Positions 51,483-60,385 of a DNA stretch of 64,000 bases are shown one piece after another (position 1 is the stretch's first letter; every line of letters begins with the position of its first letter). The translations under genes and the position numbers were made by a program. The notes beneath the pieces were generated by a model. It saw nothing but the letters and a program-made list of their open reading frames with translations, searched no databases and was not told where the DNA came from. This DNA comes from VBDM01 sp963699535. GTDB lineage: Bacteria; Pseudomonadota; Gammaproteobacteria; Burkholderiales; SG8-39. The stretch is taken from positions 1 to 64,000 of the forward strand of contig CAVOUJ010000031.1 in NCBI GenBank assembly GCA_963699535.1. The letters are read 5' to 3'.

Positions 51483-52271
51483 ATGAGGCACGCGGAGGAG
51501 ATGGAGCAGCCAGGTCCGAACGCCGAACATCCGAGGCTGCTGGCGTTGCGCCGCCGCGGCTTCTACCTCCTGCCCAATCTGTTCACGACCGCTGCGCTGT
51601 TCGCCGGCTTCTACGCCATCGTGCAGGCGATGAACGGCCGCTTCGAGCACGCCGCAATCGCGATCTTCGTCGCCATGGTGCTCGACGGTCTGGACGGCCG
51701 CGTCGCACGATTGACACACACGCAGAGCGAGTTCGGCGCCCGGTACGACAGCCTGTCCGACATGGTGTCGTTTGGCGCGGCCCCTGCTCTAGTCGTGTAC
51801 GAATGGGCGCTGAAGGACCTCGGCACGGCAGGGTGGGTCGCCGCCTTCGTCCACTGCGCCGGTGCGGCGCTGCGCCTGGGGCGCTTCAACGTCAACATCG
51901 ACGTCGTCGACAAGCGCTACTTCCAGGGCATTCCGAGCCCCGCCGCCGCCGCGCTGCTTGCCGGCCTCGTCTGGGCTTTCGACGACCTCGGGATCGAGCG
52001 CGAGCCCTGGCTCAACTTCATCGCCTGGGGCTTCACGATGTTTGCGGGCATCACCATGGTCACTAACGTACCGTTCTACAGCTTCAAGGAACTCAATCTG
52101 AAGAAGGCCGTGCCGTTCTGGGTCATGCTGCTCTTGGTCGGCGGGCTCGCTGTGGTGTCGCTGCGGCCCCCCGTTGTGCTGTTTCTCGCCTGTCTGGCTT
52201 TCTCCCTGTCGGGCTACGTGCTTTGGGGCATGGGCGTCCGCGTGCGCCGTCTGTCCGACGCGCCGCACTAG
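51483..52271 (+). CDS. pssA: CDP-diacylglycerol-serine O-phosphatidyltransferase
   Basis: A 262-residue CDP-alcohol phosphatidyltransferase with about eight hydrophobic segments. DGLDGRVARLTHTQSEFGARYDSLSDM (shown in part) has the D-G-x2-D-G-x2-A-R-x8-G-x3-D-x3-D motif; ISFGAAPALV-like sequence and NVPFYSFKELN follow. It makes phosphatidylserine, the substrate for the two decarboxylases at 45459 and 54783. Confidence 0.92.
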   Translation: MRHAEEMEQPGPNAEHPRLLALRRRGFYLLPNLFTTAALFAGFYAIVQAMNGRFEHAAIAIFVAMVLDGLDGRVARLTHTQSEFGARYDSLSDMVSFGAAPALVVYEWALKDLGTAGWVAAFVHCAGAALRLGRFNVNIDVVDKRYFQGIPSPAAAALLAGLVWAFDDLGIEREPWLNFIAWGFTMFAGITMVTNVPFYSFKELNLKKAVPFWVMLLLVGGLAVVSLRPPVVLFLACLAFSLSGYVLWGMGVRVRRLSDAPH

Positions 52272-52384
52272 AAGACCGCAGAGGCTTCCACTACAAACTG
52301 GGTTAACCGAGCCAGCGGACACGACGTGCGGGGCCCAGCGGCTCCATGACGGTGTGATTGCGGTTCGGAGATTCGGGAATTTCA

Positions 52385-52402
52385 CTGTAGTCTTAATGTC
52401 AT
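52385..52402 (+). promoter_or_regulatory. Pho box upstream of Mpo1-like gene
   Basis: CTGTAGT-CTTA-ATGTCAT, 7+4+7, 11 of 14 positions matching CTGTCAT twice. It ends 82 nt before the start at 52484, a normal place for an activator site, with TTCTGTAGC repeating 13 nt further on. Confidence 0.6.
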
Positions 52403-52483
52403 CAATTCGTCGCGATTCTGTAGCAAATCCTTCGTAGGGTACGCCTCGGTACGGGGACTCTTCCCCGCAGACGAGGAGAACGC

Positions 52484-53095
52484 GTGATCAAGAGCTTTCT
52501 GGAGGCCCTTCAAACGCAGCGCTGGGACGACCATCGCTACTATCACCACAGCAGAATCAACCAGACTCTGCATTTCGTGAGCGCGTCGAGCTTCCTGTGC
52601 GCATACGTCATGCTGTTTTTCTACCCTGTGGCGGCCGCCCTGGTCGGATGGCTGGTGGCGATGACCACGCGGCAGGCAGGGCACTTCTTCTTCGAGCCGA
52701 AGGGCTTCGACCAAGTCAACCAGGTCACGCACGAATACAAGGAGGAAATCAAGGTCGGCTACAACTTGCGGCGCAAGATCGTCCTGCTGTCGATATGGGC
52801 CTTGTCCCCGGCCGTCCTGCTCGTCGACCCGACGCTGCTGGGTGCGTTCGAGCGTGCCGCGGACGCCCCGGGCTTCGTGCACCACGTGGGCAAGATCTGG
52901 CTTGTGATCGGCGCGAGCGGACTTGTATTTCGGACAGTGCACCTCTTCTTCATCAGGGACGTGCAGACGGGCCTCGTCTGGATGACCAAGATCCTGACCG
53001 ATCCGTTCCACGACCTGAAGCTCTACCACAAGGCGCCGCTCGCCTTGATGCGCGGCGAGCTGATCGACCCGACGCTGCGGGCGCAGCGCGGCTAG
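52484..53095 (+). CDS. Mpo1/DUF962-like membrane protein
   Basis: A 203-residue protein with about four hydrophobic segments. YYHHSRINQTLHFVSASSF at residues 19-37 and RQAGHFFFEPKGF at about 63-75 resemble the H-x3-N-x3-H and Q-x2-G-H-x3-E motifs of Mpo1/DUF962 proteins, the iron-dependent 2-hydroxy-fatty-acid dioxygenases. The match rests on spacing of a few residues and could be wrong. GACGAGGAGAAC lies before GTG 52484. A Pho box lies upstream. Ends 4 nt over the end of the convergent gene. Confidence 0.6.
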   Translation: MIKSFLEALQTQRWDDHRYYHHSRINQTLHFVSASSFLCAYVMLFFYPVAAALVGWLVAMTTRQAGHFFFEPKGFDQVNQVTHEYKEEIKVGYNLRRKIVLLSIWALSPAVLLVDPTLLGAFERAADAPGFVHHVGKIWLVIGASGLVFRTVHLFFIRDVQTGLVWMTKILTDPFHDLKLYHKAPLALMRGELIDPTLRAQRG

Positions 53096-54738
53096 AAGCG
53101 TTGCGCGATCATCTCGCGCAGGATCCCGCGCTTGATCGCCCGGTTGGAGAGGGTCGGATCGGACCACCACCACCCATCCCGTTCCATCGCCCGCGCGGCG
53201 GCGACGAACCGGTCGCACACCGCGGCGAAATCCGCCTCCGAGTAGTTGAGGCTGAAGATCAGCCGTCCGGTTCCGACCCAGCTGAGCGCGAGACCCTCCG
53301 CGCGCAGGTAGTACTGCAGCATCCAGTTGTAGCGCGAGGGCCGCGTATAGCAAACGGTCCAGATCGAGGACAGGTTGGCGACCCGCGCCGGCAACCGCGC
53401 GTTCTCGAGATGCGCGTTCAGCGCCCTCGCGCGGTTGTCCCAAAGGTCGTCGAGCCCCTGATACAGGCCGCGGAATGCCGGCGTCTCGATGCGCTCGAGA
53501 AACACCTGCATCGCGCCCATCACGTAGGGATGCGAGTTGAAGGTCCCGCGTGCGAAGCAAATGTCCGCCGGCCGGTCCTCGCGATATCGCCGCATCAGAT
53601 CGGTACGCCCGCACACCACGCCGACGGGGAAACCGCCGCCGAGAGTCTTTCCGTAGGTCACCATATCGGCGCGCACCCCGTAGTACTCCTGCGCGCCGCC
53701 GGGGGCGAGGCGGAAGCCGACGAAGACCTCATCGAAGATCAGCACGATGCCGCGCGCCGTGCAGACCTCGCGCAGGCGCCTCAGCCAGGTGGCGTAGGCT
53801 TCGCGATCGAAGTGCGCGCTGCGCGCGCTGTCGACCAGGGATCCGTCCGAGGGTGCGTTGACGTTGGGGTGCAGCGCCTGCAACGGATTCACCAGCACGC
53901 AGGCGATGTCGCGGCGCCGGCGCAGCACGCGCAGCGAGTCCTCGTCCATATCCTTGAGCGTGTAGGTCTCGCGCTGGATCACCGGGTTGCCGATACCAGG
54001 CTGCACGCCCTCCCACCAGCCGTGGTACGCGCCGCAGAACCGAACGAGATGCGTGCGCCGGGTGTGAAAGCGGGCGAGGCGCACCGCCTGCATCACCGCC
54101 TCGGTGCCGGACATGTGGAACGACACCTCGTCCAGCCCGGATATCTCGCGCAGACGGCGCACGTTGTAGGCGACCGAAGGATGGTAAGCGCCCAGCACCG
54201 GGCCCAGGTCGGCGGCGCGCGCGCTGCCCTCAGCCATGCAGGTCTTGTAGAAATCGTGGCCGAAGAGGTTCACGCCATACGAGCCGGCGAGGTCGTAGAA
54301 GCGGTTGCCGTCGAGGTCGGTCACCGTGACCCCGTCGGAGGATTGCAGGAAGGCGCCTGCCTTCATGTGCTCGCGCACGTACCGGCTGTACTGAAACGGC
54401 ACTCGATAGCGGCTGGTGAACTGCAGGTCGGAGATCGCGTTCTCCGCCTCCGCGGTGAGGGCGGCGCCGCGCGCATAGTGCCGTCCATAGAACTCCGCCA
54501 GCTTCGCGAACCCGGCGCGCCGCCGTTCCACGACTTCGGCGGGCGCGGCGTCGGAGCGGAAGAAGCGCTCCTCGTCGTAGGCGTAGTACGGGACCAGCGC
54601 CGCCACGCGCCGCGCGATACGCGCGTGGCCCGAGAGCGATGGGTGTTTGGCCCTGGAAAGCTCCAGCCGCAGGCGCAGAGCCGGCAGCAAGAACGCCACT
54701 GCCGCCGCCAGTCCAACCCAAATTGCGGTTTGCTGCAT
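53092..54738 (-). CDS. class III PLP aminotransferase-fold enzyme with N-terminal membrane anchor
   Basis: A 548-residue protein. Residues 5-23 (AIWVGLAAAVAFLLPALRL) form one hydrophobic anchor, rare for this family. The PLP domain begins at about 120: DLDGNRFYDLAGSYGVNLFGHD, FHMSGTEAVMQAVRLAR, FCGAYHGWWEGVQPG, LIFDEVFVGFR (PLP Asp) and TYGKTLGGGFPVGVV with the Schiff-base Lys. It resembles glutamate-1-semialdehyde aminomutases. An expected HemL partner context is absent, and the anchor suggests a membrane-linked amino substrate. The start lies 44 nt from the divergent decarboxylase gene. Confidence 0.8.
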   Translation of the reverse strand: MQQTAIWVGLAAAVAFLLPALRLRLELSRAKHPSLSGHARIARRVAALVPYYAYDEERFFRSDAAPAEVVERRRAGFAKLAEFYGRHYARGAALTAEAENAISDLQFTSRYRVPFQYSRYVREHMKAGAFLQSSDGVTVTDLDGNRFYDLAGSYGVNLFGHDFYKTCMAEGSARAADLGPVLGAYHPSVAYNVRRLREISGLDEVSFHMSGTEAVMQAVRLARFHTRRTHLVRFCGAYHGWWEGVQPGIGNPVIQRETYTLKDMDEDSLRVLRRRRDIACVLVNPLQALHPNVNAPSDGSLVDSARSAHFDREAYATWLRRLREVCTARGIVLIFDEVFVGFRLAPGGAQEYYGVRADMVTYGKTLGGGFPVGVVCGRTDLMRRYREDRPADICFARGTFNSHPYVMGAMQVFLERIETPAFRGLYQGLDDLWDNRARALNAHLENARLPARVANLSSIWTVCYTRPSRYNWMLQYYLRAEGLALSWVGTGRLIFSLNYSEADFAAVCDRFVAAARAMERDGWWWSDPTLSNRAIKRGILREMIAQRF

Positions 54739-54782
54739 ACAGAATCCTTTTCCGATCTTTACTACAGGAGCGTTACAGTCCC

Positions 54783-55649
54783 ATGACGGTTGGCGCCGTA
54801 ATGCGACACATCTTCCAGCAGGAAGACGTCAACTTCCTGCTGACCAACCGGATCCCACGGCAGGCGCTCACCCGGTTCATGGGCTGGTTCAGCCAGATCG
54901 AGCAGCCGCTGGTGAGTGAGCTTTCGATCGCGACCTGGCGCCTGTTCGCCGACCTGCGCCTCGGGGAAGCGAAAAAACAGCGCTTCTCCAGCCTGCACGA
55001 CTGCTTTACCCGCGAGCTCAAACCCGGCGTGCGCCCGGTCTGCGACGACCCCGGCGTCCTGGTAAGTCCCTGCGACGCAATCGTCGGCGCCTGCGGCCGG
55101 CTCGACGGAATCCAGGTGCTGCAGGCAAAGGGATTCCGCTACACGCTGTACGACCTGCTCGGCGATCCCGAGCTGGTGCGCGCCTACCGGGACGCAGCTT
55201 ACGCGACGCTGCGCATTACCTCGAGCATGTACCACCGCTTCCACGCGCCGCACGATTGCCGCGTGCAGCAGCTGACCTATTTTTCGGGGGACACCTGGAA
55301 CGTCAATCCGATCGCGCTCAGGCGCGTGGAGAGGCTCTTCTGCAAGAACGAGCGCGCGATGATCAGAACTCGGCTAGAAGCGGGCGGCCACGAGGTGTTG
55401 CTGGTTCCGGTCGCCGCGGTGCTGGTCGCGAGCATCCGGCTGCATTTCCTGGACGTGCTCCTGCACCTGCGCTATCGCGGTCCGAACGTCATCCCCTGCG
55501 ACGCGCGATTCGCCAAAGGCCAGGAGATGGGTTGGTTCCAGCACGGCTCGACCATCCTCGTATTCGCGCCGCGCGGTTTCACGCTGCACGAGCGGGTGCG
55601 CGAGGGCGTTCGTATCCATGCGGGCGAACCCCTGATGCGGCTGCCCTGA
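54783..55649 (+). CDS. phosphatidylserine decarboxylase-family protein (archaetidylserine type)
   Basis: A 288-residue decarboxylase of the long form. SPCDAIVGACGR has the Asp, SSMYHRFHAPHDC the His pair, and WFQHGSTILVF the GST self-cleavage motif. Typical E. coli-like Psd uses LGST; here it is HGST. Together with the shorter Psd at 45459 the organism has two such enzymes, possibly for different phospholipid head groups. ATG 54783 has CAGGAG upstream. Confidence 0.88.
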   Translation: MTVGAVMRHIFQQEDVNFLLTNRIPRQALTRFMGWFSQIEQPLVSELSIATWRLFADLRLGEAKKQRFSSLHDCFTRELKPGVRPVCDDPGVLVSPCDAIVGACGRLDGIQVLQAKGFRYTLYDLLGDPELVRAYRDAAYATLRITSSMYHRFHAPHDCRVQQLTYFSGDTWNVNPIALRRVERLFCKNERAMIRTRLEAGGHEVLLVPVAAVLVASIRLHFLDVLLHLRYRGPNVIPCDARFAKGQEMGWFQHGSTILVFAPRGFTLHERVREGVRIHAGEPLMRLP

Positions 55650-55650
55650 G

Positions 55651-56448
55651 ATGCAGGGCCCGCTCCTCGCATGGTGGCTGGCGCTGTGCTCGGCGGCCGT
55701 CGTCAATGTCCTCCTTTGGGCATGGTCGGCGCGGCGGCTGGCGGGCCGTGCTGCGCAGATGCCCGCGGACCTCTACGCCTCGCGCCGGGTCCTCCTGTGG
55801 CTGTCGGCCGTCTACGTTCTCGGTTGTGCCTTCAGGTCGATCTTTCCCATGGTCGACGCGCCGCGTATCTGCCTGCACGACACCTGGATCTCCCGCATCG
55901 TCGTCGGGCGCACGCTGGCCACCGCTGCGGAATTGTGCTTCGCCCTTCAATGGGCACTGCTGCTGCGGGAGGCGGGGGCGGGCAATCGCACAGCGGCTCT
56001 CGTCGGACACCTGATCGTCCCGATCATCGTTCTAGCCGAACTCGCCTGCTGGGTCGCGGTGCTGACCTCGAACTACCTGCCCCATGCGATTGAAAACTCG
56101 CTCTGGACGCTCGTAGCAGCGCTCGCGCTCGCGGCATTCCTGTCCTTGCGTCCACGCGCCGAAGGCGGGGTGGCGCGATTCCTCGAAGCCGCCAGCGTGT
56201 GCGCGGTGATCTATCTGGCGTTCATGGTGACGGTGGACGTGCCGATGTACCTGTCGCGCTGGCAGTCAGCCGAAGGCGGCAGCCTGGCGTTCGGGGACGG
56301 GCTGCGCACCCTGTTCGGGCGCTGCGTCGTGGAGCGCGAATGGGACGTATGGCGCCAAGACGCGCTATGGCAGTCGCCCTATTTCAGCGTCGTGGTATGG
56401 ACCAGCATCGCGCTTGCGCATGCGCCGCGGCTCAGGACTTCGACATGA
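55651..56448 (+). CDS. unidentified integral membrane protein, 265 aa
   Basis: Seven hydrophobic stretches are visible, among them ALCSAAVVNVLLWAWSA, VLLWLSAVYVLGCAF, LIVPIIVLAELACWVAVLTS, LWTLVAALALAAFLSL and ASVCAVIYLAFMVTV. Conserved-looking motifs are FPMVDAPRICLHDTWISRIVVGR and VVEREWDVWRQDALW. It starts 1 nt after the decarboxylase stop, so it is co-transcribed with it. I do not recognise a family. A role in the same lipid pathway is inference. Confidence 0.7.
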   Translation: MQGPLLAWWLALCSAAVVNVLLWAWSARRLAGRAAQMPADLYASRRVLLWLSAVYVLGCAFRSIFPMVDAPRICLHDTWISRIVVGRTLATAAELCFALQWALLLREAGAGNRTAALVGHLIVPIIVLAELACWVAVLTSNYLPHAIENSLWTLVAALALAAFLSLRPRAEGGVARFLEAASVCAVIYLAFMVTVDVPMYLSRWQSAEGGSLAFGDGLRTLFGRCVVEREWDVWRQDALWQSPYFSVVVWTSIALAHAPRLRTST

Positions 56449-56494
56449 GCGTTCCGGGTCGCTGCGGCTGAAACTCCTGCGCGCCTGTCCGGAA

Positions 56495-58378
56495 CTACTT
56501 GAGCGCCCGCGGCAGCCACGTGGAAAGCACCGGCACGTAAGTGATCACGAGGACGCCCAGCGCGAGCACGCCCAGCGCCGGCAGCACCGAGCGGACGACT
56601 TCGCTCACCGGCTTCCCGAAGCGATAGGAAGCGAAGAACAGGTTCATGCCCACGGGCGGCAGGAGGAATCCCAATTCCATGTTGGCGAGGAAGATGATGC
56701 CCAGATGCAGCGGGTCGATCCCGAAGGCGAGGCCGACCGGCACGAGGAGCGGGGTCACGACGATGATCGCCGAGAAGATATCCATAAAGGCGCCGACAAG
56801 TAACAGCAGCAGATTCAGTGCGAACAGGAACACCCAGGGCGAAGAAATGGCGGTGCGCACCCATTCCGTGGCATTGTCGGGAATCTGGGCGTCGAACAGA
56901 AAATTCGTGAACCCGAGGGCCATGCCCAGGATGAGAATGATGCCGCCGACAAGTAGGCCGCACTCGGTCATCACTCTGGGTGCGTCGCGCGCAAAGGACA
57001 GATCGCGGTAGAGCGCAACTTCAACGACAAAGGCGTAGAACGCCGTTAAAGCCGCGGTCTCGGTGGGCGTGACATAGCCGCTGATCAAGCCGCCGAAGAC
57101 TACGAACGGAGTGGCGAGCTCCCACTTTGCGTCCCAGATCGCCGTGCGGGCTTCGCGCCAATCGAAAGGACTCGGCGCCGCGTCCCTGGGCTGCCGCTGA
57201 ACTCCGAGCCAACCGAGCAGGCCCGTCATTACGGCGGCAGGCAGCAGAGCCGCGAGAAACATGGTTTCGATGGGCTGGCGCGCAATGATGGCGTAGAGGA
57301 TGAGCGGCAGCGAAGGCGGGAGCAGGACGCCCAGCGAACAGCTGCTCGTGATCAGCCCGATGCTTGCGCGTTCGGGGTACTTGACGCCCAGAAGGAGGGG
57401 CATCAGCAGGCCGCCGAGAGCGACGATGGTCACGCCGGACGCGCCTGTAAACGATGTGAAGAATGCGGTCAAAAGCACCGAGACTAGGGCCGCCCCTCCG
57501 CGGAAGCCGCCGAACAAGGCCTTGAAGACGCGGATGAACCGGCGCGGCGCGCCCCCCTCCGCAAGGAAATATCCCGCCAGGGCGAAGAGCGGAATCGCCG
57601 GCAGCGACGAATTGACGGTGAGGCGGTATTGATTCAAGGGAACAGTCGCGATGGGCAGGTCTGCGCCGGCAAAAAGGACCAGCGCGGCACCGCCGAGCGC
57701 GATGAAGACGGGCGCACCGAAGACTGCAGCGAGGAGAACCACGGCGAGGCCCGGTCCCGCCAGCGCTCCCGGATGGGAGGCGAGCAGTACGGCGGCGGCC
57801 GCGAGGAGCCCGGCGAGAACCACCGCCGCGGTGCGAAGTGCAAGGCTCTCCGCAGCCTGGACCACGAGCCGCAAGGCAACGATGGCGAAACCGAGCGGCA
57901 TGACCGACTGAACAACCCAAAGTGGAATTCCGTAGGCGACGATGCCTCCACCCGCGCGCTCGGCAAGCGCGAAGTCGCAGCTGGCGACAAGCAGGAAACC
58001 GGTGACCGCGACTGCGACACCAGCCGCGAAGGCCCGGACGATCGCGCGCGCAGCAGTCGGGAGAACATCGCCCAGACTCGCGAGCGAGAGCAGGCGAGCT
58101 TCGCGCGCCGCCACGGCGGCACCGAGCATGCCCACCACGAGAACCAGGTGCTGCACCAAGGTGGCGGCATTGGCTATTCCAATGCCGAAAGCGCCGCGCA
58201 GCAGGATCTCCGCAAGTGGCAGGACCACCATTGCGCCGAGAACCAGGGACAAGCCCAGGTCTTCGGCACGGTGGAGGATCTTCCGCCGTCCCAGCCGCCC
58301 CAGGCGATCTTGAGAGTGGACGGGATCGCTCGCCCGCGTCAACGGCGGATCACTTGGAGGAGCCGGCCCGGTAGTCAC
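56495..58378 (-). CDS. TRAP transporter fused small and large permease (DctQM-type)
   Basis: A 627-residue membrane protein. The first 200 residues have about five hydrophobic segments of DctQ/additional type (DLGLSLVLGAMVVLPLAEILLRG), and 205-625 are the DctM large permease with PAIPLFALAGYFLAEGG, GFRGGAALVSVLLTAFFTSFTGASG and ELGFLLPPVGMNLF. It imports an organic acid or related solute with the neighbouring DctP. Substrate unknown. Start overlaps the DctP end by 29 nt. Confidence 0.88.
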   Translation of the reverse strand: MTTGPAPPSDPPLTRASDPVHSQDRLGRLGRRKILHRAEDLGLSLVLGAMVVLPLAEILLRGAFGIGIANAATLVQHLVLVVGMLGAAVAAREARLLSLASLGDVLPTAARAIVRAFAAGVAVAVTGFLLVASCDFALAERAGGGIVAYGIPLWVVQSVMPLGFAIVALRLVVQAAESLALRTAAVVLAGLLAAAAVLLASHPGALAGPGLAVVLLAAVFGAPVFIALGGAALVLFAGADLPIATVPLNQYRLTVNSSLPAIPLFALAGYFLAEGGAPRRFIRVFKALFGGFRGGAALVSVLLTAFFTSFTGASGVTIVALGGLLMPLLLGVKYPERASIGLITSSCSLGVLLPPSLPLILYAIIARQPIETMFLAALLPAAVMTGLLGWLGVQRQPRDAAPSPFDWREARTAIWDAKWELATPFVVFGGLISGYVTPTETAALTAFYAFVVEVALYRDLSFARDAPRVMTECGLLVGGIILILGMALGFTNFLFDAQIPDNATEWVRTAISSPWVFLFALNLLLLLVGAFMDIFSAIIVVTPLLVPVGLAFGIDPLHLGIIFLANMELGFLLPPVGMNLFFASYRFGKPVSEVVRSVLPALGVLALGVLVITYVPVLSTWLPRALK

Positions 58379-59366
58379 GAAGCAGGCGCGTGACTTCGTC
58401 GAAGGTTTCCGCAGACACCAGCGTCCCCCGGATCCTCGGATAGACGCTCTCGGCGAACCTGCGCCATTCGGACTCCAGGTCGGGGGTCAGCTTCGTCACC
58501 TGGAGTCCCCGCTTCTGCATGGCGGCGACCGCTTCGTCGACTTCCGCCCGCGCCCTGGAGCGCATCTGTGCGCCCGAGGTCACGGCCGCGACTTTCAGGG
58601 CTTCGCGGCCCGCCGGACTCATGGCATTCCAGGCCTTGGCCGTGATCACCAGCGCGCCCACGATGGGCGCCCAATTGAGATCGAGCATGTGGGGCGCAGG
58701 TCCGTTCAACTGAGCTGCGAGGGCATAGTAGGGAGTAGCAGGCACGGCGTTGATCAGTCCGGTCTGAAGGGCGGGAAGGATGTCCGCGGTCTCAAGGGCG
58801 ACCGGCTGATAACCCAGGCTCTTCATGATCTGCATCTGCTCGGGTTCGCCCGCCCAGGCAAACATCTTCATGCGCTTGTAGTCCTCCGGACGGCGCGCGG
58901 GTTCATGGGAGAAGAAACGGACCCAGCCGGCGTCGCCCCATAGGAGCACGACGAAGCCCTTCTCCAGAAACTTCTTCTCCAGCGCGGGCCTCATTTTTTC
59001 GCGGACGTAGTCCAGTTCGTCCCAGTCGCGAAACATGAGGGGCAGGCTCTGCAGGGCGGAGACCGCGGTATCGATTTCGCGCAGTCCGACGACGGTGATG
59101 AGGCCGGCGTTCAACTGACCGATGCGCATGCGCTTCACGGTGTCGATTTCACCGCCCTGGGTGCCGTCCGTGTACGCCGTGAAGGTCGAGCCGTCGTTCT
59201 GCGCTTTCTTCCAGACCTCCCCCATTTCGAGAAGGGCCCGGTGGTAGAGGGAATTCTTGGGTATCAGGGTACCCAAACGCAGCTTGACCGGCTCCGCAAG
59301 CGCGGCGTGGCCGAACACAAGCGAAGCCGCGGCAAGCAGGAGCGCGGACCGGTTGAGCCAGTGCAT
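58350..59366 (-). CDS. TRAP substrate-binding protein (DctP)
   Basis: A 338-residue periplasmic protein with a signal peptide (LLLAAASLVFGHAALA). KLRLGTLIPKNSLYHRALLEMGEVWKK and YTDGTQGGEIDTVKRMRIGQLNAGLITVVG are DctP family motifs, with the conserved Arg at MRIGQ. ALVITAKAWNAMSPAGREAL is the typical C-terminal part. Ligand cannot be told. Second gene of the TatT-DctP-DctQM operon, 3 nt after tatT. Confidence 0.92.
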   Translation of the reverse strand: MHWLNRSALLLAAASLVFGHAALAEPVKLRLGTLIPKNSLYHRALLEMGEVWKKAQNDGSTFTAYTDGTQGGEIDTVKRMRIGQLNAGLITVVGLREIDTAVSALQSLPLMFRDWDELDYVREKMRPALEKKFLEKGFVVLLWGDAGWVRFFSHEPARRPEDYKRMKMFAWAGEPEQMQIMKSLGYQPVALETADILPALQTGLINAVPATPYYALAAQLNGPAPHMLDLNWAPIVGALVITAKAWNAMSPAGREALKVAAVTSGAQMRSRARAEVDEAVAAMQKRGLQVTKLTPDLESEWRRFAESVYPRIRGTLVSAETFDEVTRLLRDYRAGSSK

Positions 59367-59369
59367 GGT

Positions 59370-60359
59370 CTACTCCGTAAAGAACTCGTCTGCCCGCTCG
59401 AGCAGCCACCTCGCCCGGCGTTGCATGACGAGGTTGGCGAGACGCCACTCTGGCGCTGCGTCGGGATCCACACTCAGCGCTTTTCGCAGCAGGGCCACGA
59501 ATTCACCTCGATTTCGGGTCGGCACCGACACCGCTTCGGCAAGGGAAACATGAGGCGCGGCCTGGCGTCCCCCGGACAGTTCGAGCGCACGGCGGTAGTG
59601 GTCGCGCGCCGCGGATTCCGGCCTGCCACCCCCACGGGCCATTTCGAAGGTGATCATGAAGACATGAAGCGCGCCGTGATCGAAGGCTTCGTCCAGCGCG
59701 AGGGCGCGTTCGGCGATGGGTCCGAGGAGCGGCGCATCGGCAACCGCTTCCGGATCGTCTTTCGCCAATGCCACCATCGCGGCCCACGAGGCCCCGGTCC
59801 AATAGAGGCCCGGCACGTCCTCCCGGGCCATCGCGGCGAGCGCCTCGGCCGGGTTCCTTGCCAGGGCCGCTCCGAAGCCGGGGTGGTTCACTTCGAGCGC
59901 GCGGAGCCCGTAGTCGCGCGCTCGCCGATAGAGTTTTCGCGCGCGTTCGCGCAGCCGGTGGGCGGCAGCGACGTCCCTGTCCTCGATCTCGTCCGCATCC
60001 TGTTGAACGAAGGCATAGGCGTACTGCGTGAAAGCCCTGGCGGTCGCGACGAGCAGGCCGGAGTGGTCCGGCCGCTCGACGAGTACGCTTTCCATGAGCT
60101 TGAGCGAGAAAGGCGCAGCGGCCCGCACGAGCTCCGGATCGTCGTCCGAAGCGTAGGCCCCACCGCCGGCACCGAGGGTGTCTCCGAGGCCGCTGACGCC
60201 AAGCTGTCGGAACGAGCAGCCGCCTGCCGCCGCAAGAGGCAGCAACAGAGCGAGGAAAGCCAGACAGCGCAAGCGACCCGGGAGAGGCCGCGACGCGGGA
60301 ATCAAGCAACTCGGTCGGCGTGCGATCCAACGTCCATCGACCTGAAGGCCATTAGCCAA
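59370..60359 (-). CDS. TRAP-associated TatT lipoprotein
   Basis: A 329-residue protein of the TatT (TPR-rich TRAP component) family. The leader ends LLLPLAAAGGC, a lipobox, so it is lipid-anchored; the long N-terminal stretch may be a start-site error, with ATG near 60350 or later also possible. TPR-like helices follow: LVATARAFTQYAYAFVQQDADE and GLRALEVNHPGFGAAL. TatT trimers assist DctP in ligand handling. First gene of the operon. Confidence 0.85.
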   Translation of the reverse strand: MANGLQVDGRWIARRPSCLIPASRPLPGRLRCLAFLALLLPLAAAGGCSFRQLGVSGLGDTLGAGGGAYASDDDPELVRAAAPFSLKLMESVLVERPDHSGLLVATARAFTQYAYAFVQQDADEIEDRDVAAAHRLRERARKLYRRARDYGLRALEVNHPGFGAALARNPAEALAAMAREDVPGLYWTGASWAAMVALAKDDPEAVADAPLLGPIAERALALDEAFDHGALHVFMITFEMARGGGRPESAARDHYRRALELSGGRQAAPHVSLAEAVSVPTRNRGEFVALLRKALSVDPDAAPEWRLANLVMQRRARWLLERADEFFTE

Positions 60360-60385
60360 GGTGGGGGCATGGTAGGCATGGCGTG

